Positions 7,464 to 15,790 are shown, counted from the stretch's first letter. The stretch is 36,781 nt of DNA from Caulobacter sp. (GCA_026225565.1 JAMFTA010000052.1:1-36781); one strand, 5' to 3'. A program made the numbers and translations. Notes: a model not told the origin generated them from the sequence alone.

Positions 7464-8975
7464 TCAGGCCGCTCCGAGGATGCGTTGGATGAAGGGCACC
7501 AGCTCATCTCTGGGAATGGTCGCCTGGCCCGGGCGGCCCGAGCGCCATTCGGCGTTGTCGGTGACCTTGGAGGCGAGCTCCCGGCCAAGGTCCAGGTCCT
7601 TCACCGTCACCGCGCCGGCGGCGCGCTCGTCGTCGCCGATCATCACCACGGCGGGGGAAAGGCGGCGGTCCGCGTACTTCATCTGCGCCTTCATGCCCGA
7701 GGATCCAAGATAGACCTCCGCTGCGATACCGGCGTTTCGCAACGCGCTGACGACAGCGAAATAGTCGGCCATGTGCTCAGCATTGAAGGCGATCACCACC
7801 ACGGGGCCGCGAACCTGGCTGGCCTGATCCCGTCCAGCAGCCTTCAAGGCCGAGACCAGCCGCGAGACGCCGAAAGAAAAGCCCGTCGCCGGGGTCTGCT
7901 GGCCGGTGAAGCGGGCCACCAGATCGTCATAGCGCCCGCCGCCGCCGATCGAGCCGAAGCGCACCGGCTGGCCCCTGTCGTCAGTAGTCGAAAGGGTCAG
8001 TTCGGCCTCGAACACAGGACCGGTGTAGTATTCCAGCCCGCGCACCACCGAGGGATCGAACATGGCCCGCGTCTCGTCCACGCCCATGCCGGTGAGGGCG
8101 GCGCCGATGGCGCGCAGCTCCTCCAGCCCCTGATCCCCTTCGGCCGAGCCGCCGATCACCTCAGCGATGGCGTCGAGCGTGGCGGAGCGGCCGCCGGCGC
8201 CGGCGCGGGTGAAGGCCAGCACCGCCTCTATGCCCTTGGCGGCGAGACCCGCGCCCTTGGTGAAGTCGCCGCTTTCATCCTTGCGGCCTTCGCCGAGCAA
8301 GAGGCGCACCCCGTCGGGGCCGAGGCGATCGAGCTTATCCACGGCGCGCAGCACCGCCAGTTTCTGGCCTTCGCTCTGCACGCCGGCGGCGGACAGGAGG
8401 CCGTTAAGGAGCTTCCTATTATTGATCTTAACCACCGCCGAGCCTTGCGGCAGGCCGGCCGCCTCAAGTCCCTCCACCGCCATGGCGATGATCTCGGCGT
8501 CCGCCTCGGGGCGGGCGGAGCCGACCGTGTCGGCGTCGCACTGGGTGAATTCGCGGAAACGACCGGGGCCGGGCTTCTCATTGCGCCAGACCGGTCCAAA
8601 GGCGTAGCGGCGGAAGGGCTTGGGCAGGGTCTCCCAGTTCTGGGCGGCGAAACGGGCGAGCGGTGCAGTCAGATCGTAACGCAAGGCCATCCATTCGCTG
8701 GCGGTCTCGTCGCCCGGATCGTCCTGAAAGGCGAACACCCCCTCGTTGGGGCGGTCGGCGTCGGGCAGGAATTTGCCCAGCGCATCGGCGTACTCGAAGG
8801 CCGAGGTCTCCAGAGGTTCGAAGCCATAGCGCTCATAGACGGCGGTGACTCGGGTCAGGAGCGCCCGCTCCATCGCCACGTCGCGGCCGCGCCGGTCCTG
8901 CAGCCCGCGAGGAAGGCGGGCCTGCGGGCGAAAATCGCCGGGGGGAGCGCCAAGAGAGTCGGGGGCGTCGGTCAT
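7464..8975 (-). CDS. hisS: Histidine--tRNA ligase
   Basis: A 503-residue class II aminoacyl-tRNA synthetase that charges tRNA-His. Visible signatures are RGLQDRRG near residue 23, RYDLTAPLAR (99-108), motif 2 (FGPVWRNEKPGPGRFREFTQCD, spanning 126-147), LEYYTGPVFEAEL, the GGGGRYDDL histidine loop, and GFSFGVSRLV as motif 3. A C-terminal anticodon-binding domain includes LGSSGMKAQMKYADR. The length is above the common 420-430 residues; alphaproteobacterial HisRS are often near 500. It is the first gene of the hisS-hisZ-hisG operon. The upstream gap (8976-9040, 65 bp) separates it from the flagellar-operon end on the same strand, so it may have its own promoter there; the Shine-Dalgarno is weak. 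Confidence 0.95.
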   Translation of the reverse strand: MTDAPDSLGAPPGDFRPQARLPRGLQDRRGRDVAMERALLTRVTAVYERYGFEPLETSAFEYADALGKFLPDADRPNEGVFAFQDDPGDETASEWMALRYDLTAPLARFAAQNWETLPKPFRRYAFGPVWRNEKPGPGRFREFTQCDADTVGSARPEADAEIIAMAVEGLEAAGLPQGSAVVKINNRKLLNGLLSAAGVQSEGQKLAVLRAVDKLDRLGPDGVRLLLGEGRKDESGDFTKGAGLAAKGIEAVLAFTRAGAGGRSATLDAIAEVIGGSAEGDQGLEELRAIGAALTGMGVDETRAMFDPSVVRGLEYYTGPVFEAELTLSTTDDRGQPVRFGSIGGGGRYDDLVARFTGQQTPATGFSFGVSRLVSALKAAGRDQASQVRGPVVVIAFNAEHMADYFAVVSALRNAGIAAEVYLGSSGMKAQMKYADRRLSPAVVMIGDDERAAGAVTVKDLDLGRELASKVTDNAEWRSGRPGQATIPRDELVPFIQRILGAA

Positions 8976-9040
8976 CGGGAACGGTCTCGGTATGAGCCGC
9001 GCTCCCTAGCGGATCAAGGCGTAAGCGGCAAGGAAGGGGC

Positions 9041-12000
9041 TCAGGCGCCCTGTTTGGACGGCGGCTTTGCGGCGGGCTTTTTGGGCGGGACGGCCTGGGC
9101 GGCGACCACCGGCGGCGGGGCGCCGCTGAACGGGCTCGGCGAGTCGGCGAAGCGCTTCTTCATCGCCGCCACCCAACCGGAGAAGACCGCCGCGTCCGAG
9201 GCCGCCCGCGCGAAATCGGTGGCGGTGAGCTGGCCGGCGTCGACACCCGCCAGAGCTATCTTGATCAGGTTGGGCGCGCTGGCCGCATCCGCCAGTTTGC
9301 CGTAGCGTTCGCGCAATCGGCTGAGCGACTTGTCGTCACCGGCGAGGCTATAGGCTGTTCCCGAGCGAACCAGCATTCCCTGTTCCTCTCCCGCCAAGGG
9401 CAAAGGATTTTTCCAGCGGTCGCCCAATTCGGCCTCGAACAGGGGGCCGGCCAGGGGCCAGTTCTTCTGCTTCCAGGCGATTTCGGCGCGGATGTTTGAC
9501 GCCTCCAGGGACTTATCGCCCTGCACCAGCTCCAAGGCGTTGTCGTAACGGCCGAGCGCCAAGTGCGCCCTGGCTTCGATCAACCGCCGACGGGCGTTCA
9601 GGGCGGTGGGTAGAAGGGTGGTGCGGGAGTTGTTGAGGGCGCCGAGGGCGTCTTCGGGCTTTCGGGCCATAAGGTCGATCATGGCCAGATCGGTGGAAAC
9701 TTCCGCCTTGGGCACCCCGTCGAGACGGTTGTCGACTTGGTATTTCAAAAGCTCAGCCGCCTGATCGAGCAAATCTACGCTCACCAGCCGCCGCGCCAAC
9801 TTGCGCACCATCTGATCGCCATCGGCGCCGATCGGGGTCAGGTCCTTGAAGTCATAGAAGAGGGCTAAGGCCTGGATCGGCTGCAGACCGTCCGCCTGAC
9901 CGTTCAGGAACAGGGCCTTGAAGGTGTTGCTGAGGTCGCTGGATATGGACATGGCCGAGGCCAGCTCCGGCAGACGGCCGTTGGCCGATCGCAGCACCTC
10001 CAGCGCCTCCCGATACCGCCCCTGCGCCAGATAGAGGCGGCCGAGGGCGCGCACGGTTTCAAGCTCGGTGGCGTCGCCGCGCCAGCGGAACCGCAATGAA
10101 CCCAGGGTCGCCTCGGCGTCGGTTGGGCTCAGCTTGCCCTGGACGAGGCGGATCTGCACCGCGTGCAGGGCGGCGGGAGCGGAAAGGGCGCCATAGTCGC
10201 TCGCGGCCACCTGATCGTAGAGGGCCAGAGCGCCGTCCGTCCGCCCTTGGCCTTCCATCAGCCGCGCCTGAACCAGTTTCAGCGCGTTGGCGTCGATGGA
10301 ATCGAGCCTGAGGCCGCTGGCCAGCACGACTTCGTTGCGGGCGGTGGCCAAGTCGTTCACCTCTAGGGCGGCCTCCGCATCGGTCATGGCGAACCGGCCG
10401 CGCCATTTTTCGGAGAAGGAGATCATGGCCCGGCGACCGGCGGCGAACTGCTGGCGGGCGCCCGTGTGATCGCCGGTGCGCTCGGCGATAAAGCCGCGCC
10501 AGAGGGCGCTGGCCGGATCGTCCGCGAGCACGGGGGAGGAAAAATCGGCCTGAGCGTCCTTGTAGCGTCCCGCCATGGCCCGCGCCGCCCCGCGCAGGCC
10601 CCGAAATTCCGCGTCGCCGAGAATGGTCTGATCGGCGCGAGACACCATGTCGAGCACCCCCAGCGCCTCGAAGGACAATTCCGAGCCCACAAGGAAGCGA
10701 GCCAGAGCCAGACGGGCGCCGACGCCGCCGGCCTTGCCCTTGCCCTCCTCGTCCGCCGCTATGGTCTGAAGCTGGTTGTAGCGGGCGAGGAAACCACCGC
10801 CGCCGGTCTTGGACCAGCCGTCGAAATCCACCAAGGCCGCCATGGGCGCGGGTTGCGGCAGACCCAAGGACGCAGCCACCTCGTGCGCTGCGGCGTGGAC
10901 GGAAGACAGGGCCAGCCCCTTGGGCCGGCCGATGCGCACCACATCTCCGTCGGTGGTCACCTGCAAATCGTCCACCGCAGGCGAAATGGCCAGGCCTTGC
11001 GAGGAAGAAAGAAGGGTGGCGTCCACGAAGGCGCGCGACGCCGGCACGCCCTTGGCTGGCGCCAGCGCCGTCACTACCGCCAACTTGTCGCCTACAGCCG
11101 GATCGCTGACCCAGAAAACCCCCGTGGCGCCCGCCACTTCGGCAGTGAGGAAGGCGAACCCGGTCTGATCGTCGCGGCCGATCTTTACCGGACCGGGAAA
11201 TTGCGCGGCCGTGGGCCCCAGGGCCAGGGTCCAGACGCCCCCCTGGGCGCTGGCGCTGGCCAAGGTGGTCTCGGGGGCCAAGATACGGATGGCGGCGTAG
11301 TCAGGGCCCTGGAAAGCCTCGATCCGGCGATACTGCGACTGCCCGCGCGGGGCGGTGGAAATGTCGATTGCAGCCTTGGCGTCGAACACCATCCACACAG
11401 CGTCGCCGCGCCGGAACACGGCGGCCCCCAGTGGCGCGCGCCAGGGAAACTTCAGCAACAGGTTCTGCCCCTGCAACTCCGGCTGCATCTTCACCCGACC
11501 GCCTGCCGGAACCGGATCTGAGCGGGGTCCGGGCAGTTGGTTCTTGGCCGATCCGCTTGGCGTGGCGGCGGCCGCGGGGCCCTTGGCGAAGAGGCTGACC
11601 GCCCAGGCGTTGTCTACCGGGCCGAGCTTGGCGTCTACGCCGTCAGCCAGGGCGAGGTCCAGTTGCAGCCCCTTGCCCACAGCCTTCACCGCCACCGCCT
11701 TCACATAGCGGGTGGGATCGAGTTTCAGATGCACCAGATCCTCGGACATGGCGGCGTGAGCGAAGGTCAGCACCAAATTCTGGCCGTCGCGACGGGTGGC
11801 GCTCGGTGCGGCGCCTGGAAAATCGATGTGGGTGAGACCGTTGGTCTGGCCAATGCGCACAGCCAGGGGACCGGTGGCGGAACCCCGTGCGTGGGTAGGC
11901 GATTTATGGTCAGGTCTGCCATGGGGCCGCCGCAGATGGGCATTCTGTTTGTGGGCGGTCTTGTGCGTCGGCGAGGGGGCTGGCGTCTCGCCCCAGGCGG

Positions 12001-12076
12001 CAGGCGCAAAGCCGCCACCCCCAAGCAGGAGGCTCCCGACGATGGCCAGACTCAGCGCTTGGCGCAGTGGGCGCAT
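9041..12076 (-). CDS. Exported 1011-residue TPR-rich protein at the end of a flagellar gene run
   Basis: A signal peptide (hydrophobic residues about 9-25, ending near AAWG, residue 29) is followed by a His/Lys-rich linker (about 37-66). Two beta-rich modules come next (about 70-170 and 195-290); the first resembles an AMIN-type domain. The helical half from about 430 to 960 looks like TPR repeats, for example YKDAQADFSSPVLADDPASA, GRTDGALALYDQVAAS, LYLAQGRYREALEVLRSANG and LGRYDNALELVQGD. The C-terminus is Pro/Ala/Lys-rich. It presumably acts in the periplasm as a scaffold. It follows fliL-fliM-DUF6468-motE on the same strand after 105 bp containing a CtrA-like box, so it may be cell-cycle regulated and flagellum-linked, but no function can be assigned from sequence. 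Confidence 0.72.
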   Translation of the reverse strand: MRPLRQALSLAIVGSLLLGGGGFAPAAWGETPAPSPTHKTAHKQNAHLRRPHGRPDHKSPTHARGSATGPLAVRIGQTNGLTHIDFPGAAPSATRRDGQNLVLTFAHAAMSEDLVHLKLDPTRYVKAVAVKAVGKGLQLDLALADGVDAKLGPVDNAWAVSLFAKGPAAAATPSGSAKNQLPGPRSDPVPAGGRVKMQPELQGQNLLLKFPWRAPLGAAVFRRGDAVWMVFDAKAAIDISTAPRGQSQYRRIEAFQGPDYAAIRILAPETTLASASAQGGVWTLALGPTAAQFPGPVKIGRDDQTGFAFLTAEVAGATGVFWVSDPAVGDKLAVVTALAPAKGVPASRAFVDATLLSSSQGLAISPAVDDLQVTTDGDVVRIGRPKGLALSSVHAAAHEVAASLGLPQPAPMAALVDFDGWSKTGGGGFLARYNQLQTIAADEEGKGKAGGVGARLALARFLVGSELSFEALGVLDMVSRADQTILGDAEFRGLRGAARAMAGRYKDAQADFSSPVLADDPASALWRGFIAERTGDHTGARQQFAAGRRAMISFSEKWRGRFAMTDAEAALEVNDLATARNEVVLASGLRLDSIDANALKLVQARLMEGQGRTDGALALYDQVAASDYGALSAPAALHAVQIRLVQGKLSPTDAEATLGSLRFRWRGDATELETVRALGRLYLAQGRYREALEVLRSANGRLPELASAMSISSDLSNTFKALFLNGQADGLQPIQALALFYDFKDLTPIGADGDQMVRKLARRLVSVDLLDQAAELLKYQVDNRLDGVPKAEVSTDLAMIDLMARKPEDALGALNNSRTTLLPTALNARRRLIEARAHLALGRYDNALELVQGDKSLEASNIRAEIAWKQKNWPLAGPLFEAELGDRWKNPLPLAGEEQGMLVRSGTAYSLAGDDKSLSRLRERYGKLADAASAPNLIKIALAGVDAGQLTATDFARAASDAAVFSGWVAAMKKRFADSPSPFSGAPPPVVAAQAVPPKKPAAKPPSKQGA

Positions 12077-12123
12077 ATGAAAAGGGCGCTCCCAAGGACG
12101 AGGCGGGACTTTGCCCGCGCCGC

Positions 12124-12139
12124 GTTAGATCAAGGTTAA
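12124..12139 (-). promoter_or_regulatory. CtrA-like box upstream of the TPR gene
   Basis: On the minus strand this reads TTAA, seven bases (CCTTGAT), then CTAAC. It differs from the Caulobacter CtrA consensus TTAA-N7-TTAA by one base. It sits about 48 bp before the start codon of the TPR gene in the 105-bp gap behind the motE-like gene, a position fitting a CtrA-activated promoter whose -35 region overlaps the box. Binding is inferred. Confidence 0.4.
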
Positions 12140-12181
12140 CACCACCCCTGGCCGGACGATTGGAACCGGTCAGGTCGTGGT

Positions 12182-13207
12182 TTAGCTGGATTTGGCGCTG
12201 GCTGGCGCCGATGTGCTGGCGGCGGGGGCCACGTCCTTCACTGCCGTATAAGGCAGCGGTTTGGAGGGTGCGGCATCGCCCGCCTTGGCCTGCTCCACGG
12301 GCTTCACAGCCTTGGGGCGGTGTTTTTTGGGCGCGGCCTTAGCCACATGTTTTGCCTTGGCGGCTGGCTTTTTGACCGGGGAGGCGTCGGCGACGTCGCC
12401 CTCCGCGGCCTGGTCGTCGTCGGCGGCCGCCGGCGGGGCTTTGGCGGCCTTTGGCGCGGCGCCCGGTGGCGCTGCTGGGGCTGGGGGCGCGTTCGCCGCT
12501 TGCGCCAGCGCCTGCACGGGCGCGAAGCGGTGGGCCAGCTTTTCGGTCAGGTCCTTGGCCTCCATGGTTCCCATCTTGCCGAGGATGGCGGAGAGCACGG
12601 CGGGCTTCATGGCGGCGGCGATGGGCAGACGCACCTTGTCGTCCAGCTGCGCCATCACGGCTGCGGCGTCTTGGGGCTTCATCTTGGAATAGACCACGGT
12701 AAGGCGGTCCACCTCCCCTTGGGTCTTCACATCGGCCTGCCCCATCAGGGCCTGGATATCGGCCTTGAGCCCGGCCATGGCCTTAAGCTTGGAATCGAGC
12801 TTGGTCTCGGCGGCGGCGAGCAGTTGCACTTCGGTGTCGAGATCCTTCTCCCGATCGTCGATCTGACCGCGGCGGCTCTGCAGGCTTTGCAGCACCTGCA
12901 GCTCGGCGGGCGAAAGACCGGCGGCCTTGGCCAGTTCAGCGGCGGAGGGCGCGCAGATGGGTGCGATGACAGCGGCGGCGGGCTGATTGGTCATGCCGAC
13001 GGGCAGGCTGCTTTGCTCGACCGGCGGGGCGGCGTCGGCGGAGCCCTTGGCGTGCTTGCCGCCCTTGGGGCCGATCGCCTCTTCCGCCATAGCGCGGGTG
13101 GCCGAAAGCATCTGCGGAATGGCGTGGGCGCCGGATAGGGCGTTGGCGGCGATGACGCCGCCGATGGCGATGCCGACTAGGGGCAGGATGCGGGGGATTT
13201 TGCTCAT
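12182..13207 (-). CDS. MotE/FlbB-like flagellar motor protein with MgtE-N-like domain
   Basis: A 341-residue protein with an N-terminal membrane anchor (about residues 8-25), a long periplasmic coiled coil (about 98-156, rich in Asp, Lys and Glu), and a compact domain (165-226: VYSKMKPQDAAAVMAQLDD ... LPIAAAMKPAVLSAILGKM) matching the MgtE N-terminal-like module of MotE, the chaperone of the periplasmic stator protein MotC in rhizobia. The tail after 235 is Ala/Pro/Lys-rich with AKHVAKAAPKKHRPK-type basic stretches and is not typical of the family. The start overlaps the DUF6468 stop codon (ATGA), so it is translated with the fliL-fliM operon. A role in motor or stator assembly is inferred from domain and context. 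Confidence 0.75.
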   Translation of the reverse strand: MSKIPRILPLVGIAIGGVIAANALSGAHAIPQMLSATRAMAEEAIGPKGGKHAKGSADAAPPVEQSSLPVGMTNQPAAAVIAPICAPSAAELAKAAGLSPAELQVLQSLQSRRGQIDDREKDLDTEVQLLAAAETKLDSKLKAMAGLKADIQALMGQADVKTQGEVDRLTVVYSKMKPQDAAAVMAQLDDKVRLPIAAAMKPAVLSAILGKMGTMEAKDLTEKLAHRFAPVQALAQAANAPPAPAAPPGAAPKAAKAPPAAADDDQAAEGDVADASPVKKPAAKAKHVAKAAPKKHRPKAVKPVEQAKAGDAAPSKPLPYTAVKDVAPAASTSAPASAKSS

Positions 13208-13830
13208 CGGGCGCGTCCCAGGCTAAGTCGCATCAGACCCGAAAGCTCAGGTCGCACATCGGCGTGCGCTTCGGCGAACAGATCCTCGTCCGCCATGGGA
13301 CGCCGCCGGGGCGACGCCGCCGCCGCGGCAGGCGCCAGGGCCTCGCGTTCTGGCCGAACCTCGCGCCCGCCGTAAAGGATCTTTGGTTCTGCGCCGACGC
13401 GCGGACCGATCGGCGCGGGATTTAGCGCGCTGGGTCGGGCATGGGCGGCGAGCAGTTCGGTCAGGGAGCGGCGCGGTTGGCCTCCTGGTGCGGACGGCGC
13501 CGCCATCGGCGCACGAGCGGCGGCGTCTTCGGCATGGAGGGCGGCTTTTTGGGCGGTGTCCGAAGCCGCCTCCAACTTCAGCACCAAAGCACGCGCCGTC
13601 TCGATGCGGGCCAGGAGACTATCGTGGGCTTCTTCGGTGGCCACATGAAGGCCCTTCAGCGCCCGATCGGCCTTGCCGGCGGCCGCGTCCAGATCGCCCA
13701 CCGCCTTGGCGAAGCCCTGATAGCTGGCCCGCAGCGCCTTCAGTCGGCCGTTCAGCCGCGCGCCCATGCCCAAGGCGGCCAGCAGCAGCAGCGCTAAAAG
13801 GACGTCCAGGCCAATGGTGATGGGATTCAT
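13204..13830 (-). CDS. DUF6468-type membrane protein, PflI-like flagellar positioning candidate
   Basis: A 208-residue protein with one N-terminal membrane span (about residues 6-23), then a long helical/coiled-coil stretch (30-105) and a Pro/Ala-rich region. It ends in a conserved-looking amphipathic segment (MADEDLFAEAH ... GLMRLSLGRAR). The single span, cytoplasmic coiled coil and place directly after fliM match what I recall of Caulobacter PflI, a protein needed to place the flagellum at the pole; this identification is from memory and context, not alignment. The start is 12 bp downstream of the fliM stop and the stop overlaps the motE-like start, so the four genes fliL, fliM, this gene and motE-like form a tight operon. 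Confidence 0.65.
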   Translation of the reverse strand: MNPITIGLDVLLALLLLAALGMGARLNGRLKALRASYQGFAKAVGDLDAAAGKADRALKGLHVATEEAHDSLLARIETARALVLKLEAASDTAQKAALHAEDAAARAPMAAPSAPGGQPRRSLTELLAAHARPSALNPAPIGPRVGAEPKILYGGREVRPEREALAPAAAAASPRRRPMADEDLFAEAHADVRPELSGLMRLSLGRAR

Positions 13831-13842
13831 GTGGCTTCCCTT

Positions 13843-14910
13843 CTAATTGCGCGATTGCAAGGCGCGTTTGGCGGCTGCGGGCAGGGGCGCATCGACCCTG
13901 ACCGCTATGGTGTGGTTGCGCCGACCCATTCGCCCCTTGGTCAAGGGAATGGCCCCCGCGCGCAGCTCGACCGGGCTGTCAGGGGTGGCGTTCAGCATAA
14001 GGGTGTCGCCGACCTTGAGCTCCAGCACCCGCTTCAGACTGATCTGTTGTTCGTCCAGCACCACCCGCACCTCGGTCTGGGTGCTCCACAGCTCGGTGGC
14101 CAAGTGGCTTTCCCAGATATTGTCGCGGCCGAACTTCTCGCCCATGAACTGCTGCAGCAGCATCTTGCGGATCGGCTCGAGCGTCCCGTAGGGCAAAAGC
14201 AGCTCAATCCGCCCGCCCCGGTCTTCCATATCGATGCGCAGCTTGACCAGGATGGCGGCGTTGGCCGGGCGGGCGATGGCGGCGAAGCGGGGGTTGGTCT
14301 CCAGCCGGTCCAGCACAAAGTTCACCGGCGTCAGGGGCTCGAACGCCGCCCTGGCGTCGGCCAAGACGACCTCGACCATCCGCTGCACCAGGACCCGCTC
14401 GATGGTCGTATAGGGGCGTCCTTCGATACGCATGGCGGCGGTGCCGCGACGGCCGCCCAGGAGCACATCGACGATGGAATAGATCAGGTTGGAATCCACG
14501 GTGAGCAGGCCGTAGTTGTCCAGCTCTTCGGCCCGAAACACCGCCAGGATCGCTGGCAGAGGGATGGAGTTCAGGTAGTCGCCAAAGCGGATGGAGGAGA
14601 TGTTGTCGAGAGACACCTCCACGTTGTCCGAGGTGAAATTGCGCAGCGAGGTCGTCATCAGCCGCACCAGGCGGTCGAACACGATCTCCAGCATCGGCAG
14701 GCGCTCATAGGATACCAGCGCCGAGTTGATGATGGCGCGGATACCCGAGGCGTCATCGTCGTCTTCCTCGGAGATGTCGAAGCCGAGCAGGCTATCGATC
14801 TCGTCCTGATTGAGCACCCGCTCGCCGACGTTGCCTGTAGCGGCGTTCATCGCCCAATCGGCCTCGTCTCGGCCGGGCGCGGACTCTTGAATTTCGTTCA
14901 CATCGCTCAA
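13843..14910 (-). CDS. fliM: Flagellar motor switch protein FliM
   Basis: C-ring switch component of the flagellar motor that binds CheY-P and links FliG with FliN. The 355-residue protein has the N-terminal CheY-binding helix VLNQDEIDSLLGF (residues 32-44), preceded by a 30-residue leader, and an acidic patch (EEDDDD). The CheC-like middle domain follows (SALVSYERLPMLEIVFDRLVR, then FGDYLNSIP and YSIVDVLLGG). The C-terminal SpoA/FliN-like domain includes LKRVLELKVGDTLML. Length is normal. It lies 55 bp after fliL and 12 bp before the DUF6468 gene. The arrangement fliL-fliM is that of Caulobacter, where the operon is an early (class II) flagellar unit. Confidence 0.95.
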   Translation of the reverse strand: MSDVNEIQESAPGRDEADWAMNAATGNVGERVLNQDEIDSLLGFDISEEDDDDASGIRAIINSALVSYERLPMLEIVFDRLVRLMTTSLRNFTSDNVEVSLDNISSIRFGDYLNSIPLPAILAVFRAEELDNYGLLTVDSNLIYSIVDVLLGGRRGTAAMRIEGRPYTTIERVLVQRMVEVVLADARAAFEPLTPVNFVLDRLETNPRFAAIARPANAAILVKLRIDMEDRGGRIELLLPYGTLEPIRKMLLQQFMGEKFGRDNIWESHLATELWSTQTEVRVVLDEQQISLKRVLELKVGDTLMLNATPDSPVELRAGAIPLTKGRMGRRNHTIAVRVDAPLPAAAKRALQSRN

Positions 14911-14965
14911 GGGCTTGGACTCGGAAAACGGGTGAGGGGGGTGGGCGAGAACTAGGGAAGGAAGG

Positions 14966-15586
14966 CTATTGGATGAGCATTTCTTGGATCAGCACGGCGT
15001 TCACCTTGGCTGGCGCGATCACCAGATTGACCCGGCGAAGCAGTTCCATGCGCAGTTGATAGGTGCCTTGGCTGCCCGACAGATCCTCAGGACGGAGTTC
15101 CCGCAGAAAGGTTTGGAACATGTCGTTCAGGCGGGGGGCGTTGGGCGTGATGGCGTCGGCGGAATCCTGGTCGGGCACCTCGAACGCCAGCTTCAGCTTC
15201 AGGAAGGTCGGGCGGCCGTCGGCGGTCTGTATGTTGGCGACAAGGTCGGGCATGGCGTAGAAGAGCACCCCGTCCGGCCCCGGGGTGATGGGCGAGGCCT
15301 TGGCGTCCTTGGCGTCCTTGCCCTTGGCCGCCTCGGGCTTTTTCGGCTTTTCCTTCTTGGCTTCGGCTGTGGTGTCGTGCTTGCCGCCGAGCATCAGCAT
15401 GGCCGCCGTGCCGCCGCCGCCCAGGATAACGAGGGCGCCGACGCCAGCGGCGATCAGGATCACCAGCGGCGGCTTCTTCTTGCCAGCCTCGATCGGGTTC
15501 CCGTCGGCGTCGACGGCGGGGGCCTCGGCCTCAGCCTCGTCCTTGTCCTTGTCTTTTTTGCCCTTGTCTTTCGCCATCTCGACCAT
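14966..15586 (-). CDS. fliL: Flagellar basal body-associated protein FliL
   Basis: A 206-residue inner-membrane protein that surrounds the stator units and supports motor torque. The cytoplasmic N-terminus is very rich in Lys, Asp and Glu (residues 4-38). It is followed by one membrane span (about 40-66), a Lys-rich linker and the periplasmic FliL domain (YAMPDLVANIQTADGR ... FLKLKLAFEV ... LNDMFQTFLRELRPEDL), ending in LIQEMLIQ. Either Met1 (15586) or Met4 (15577) could be the start; neither has a strong Shine-Dalgarno. It is the first gene of the minus-strand flagellar operon and diverges from flgF across a 237-bp control region. Charged-tail length is greater than in enteric FliL, as often in alphaproteobacteria. 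Confidence 0.93.
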   Translation of the reverse strand: MVEMAKDKGKKDKDKDEAEAEAPAVDADGNPIEAGKKKPPLVILIAAGVGALVILGGGGTAAMLMLGGKHDTTAEAKKEKPKKPEAAKGKDAKDAKASPITPGPDGVLFYAMPDLVANIQTADGRPTFLKLKLAFEVPDQDSADAITPNAPRLNDMFQTFLRELRPEDLSGSQGTYQLRMELLRRVNLVIAPAKVNAVLIQEMLIQ

Positions 15587-15645
15587 CGCAAAGGTGGTGG
15601 AAGGCGCTCGGCGCCGTCCCTTTCGCCGATAAAGCGCTGCGCTGG

Positions 15646-15675
15646 TTAACGATTGGTTGGGGAATTAACGATTGG
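15646..15675. repeat. Direct repeat TTAACGATTGG in the fliL-flgF control region
   Basis: Two identical 11-bp copies (15646-15656 and 15665-15675) are spaced 19 bp start to start, about 60-90 bp upstream of fliL. Each contains TTAAC, the CtrA half-site, but the two TTAA cores are 15 bp apart instead of 7, so this is not a canonical CtrA box. It is a likely binding site for some regulator of the fliL operon; the protein is unknown. Confidence 0.45.
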
Positions 15676-15696
15676 AAACGGAGCGGTCCGCCCACG

Positions 15697-15734
15697 CGGC
15701 AGAACTTGCCGGGCGTAAGCGGAAAATTGCCCGC
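15697..15734 (+). promoter_or_regulatory. Pair of ftr-like palindromes, candidate FlbD enhancer
   Basis: Two imperfect inverted repeats about 22 bp apart centre to centre lie 40-80 bp upstream of the sigma-54 promoter of flgF. The first is CGGCA-GAACT-TGCCG (15697-15711, perfect 5-bp arms). The second is GCGGAAAATTGCCCGC (15719-15734). Paired GC-rich palindromes with an A/T centre upstream of a sigma-54 promoter resemble the Caulobacter ftr elements bound by the activator FlbD. The match to ftr is judged by eye. Confidence 0.5.
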
Positions 15735-15774
15735 CGTTAACCTTAAAGTTTGTTGATTATATTGACTAATTTCA

Positions 15775-15790
15775 TGGCCCGCCGGTTGCA
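15775..15790 (+). promoter_or_regulatory. Sigma-54 (RpoN) promoter of flgF
   Basis: TGGCCCGCCGGTTGCA closely follows the RpoN consensus TGGCACG-N4-TTGC: the invariant GG (15776-15777) and GC (15788-15789) are separated by exactly 10 bases. Transcription should begin near 15800, leaving about 24 nt of leader with an AAGGAG ribosome site (15806-15811) 12 nt before the flgF ATG. This fits late flagellar genes of Caulobacter, which need RpoN and FlbD. Confidence 0.8.

Noticed and set aside
7428-9305. Long plus-strand open frame of 625 codons opposite hisS
   Set aside because: It is antisense to hisS, which has every family motif. Long open frames on the reverse strand are expected in such GC-rich genes, and the translation shows no domain.
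15737-15746. TTAACCTTAA as a CtrA box near flgF
   Set aside because: The two TTAA cores are 2 bp apart, not 7; no second core lies at the right distance.
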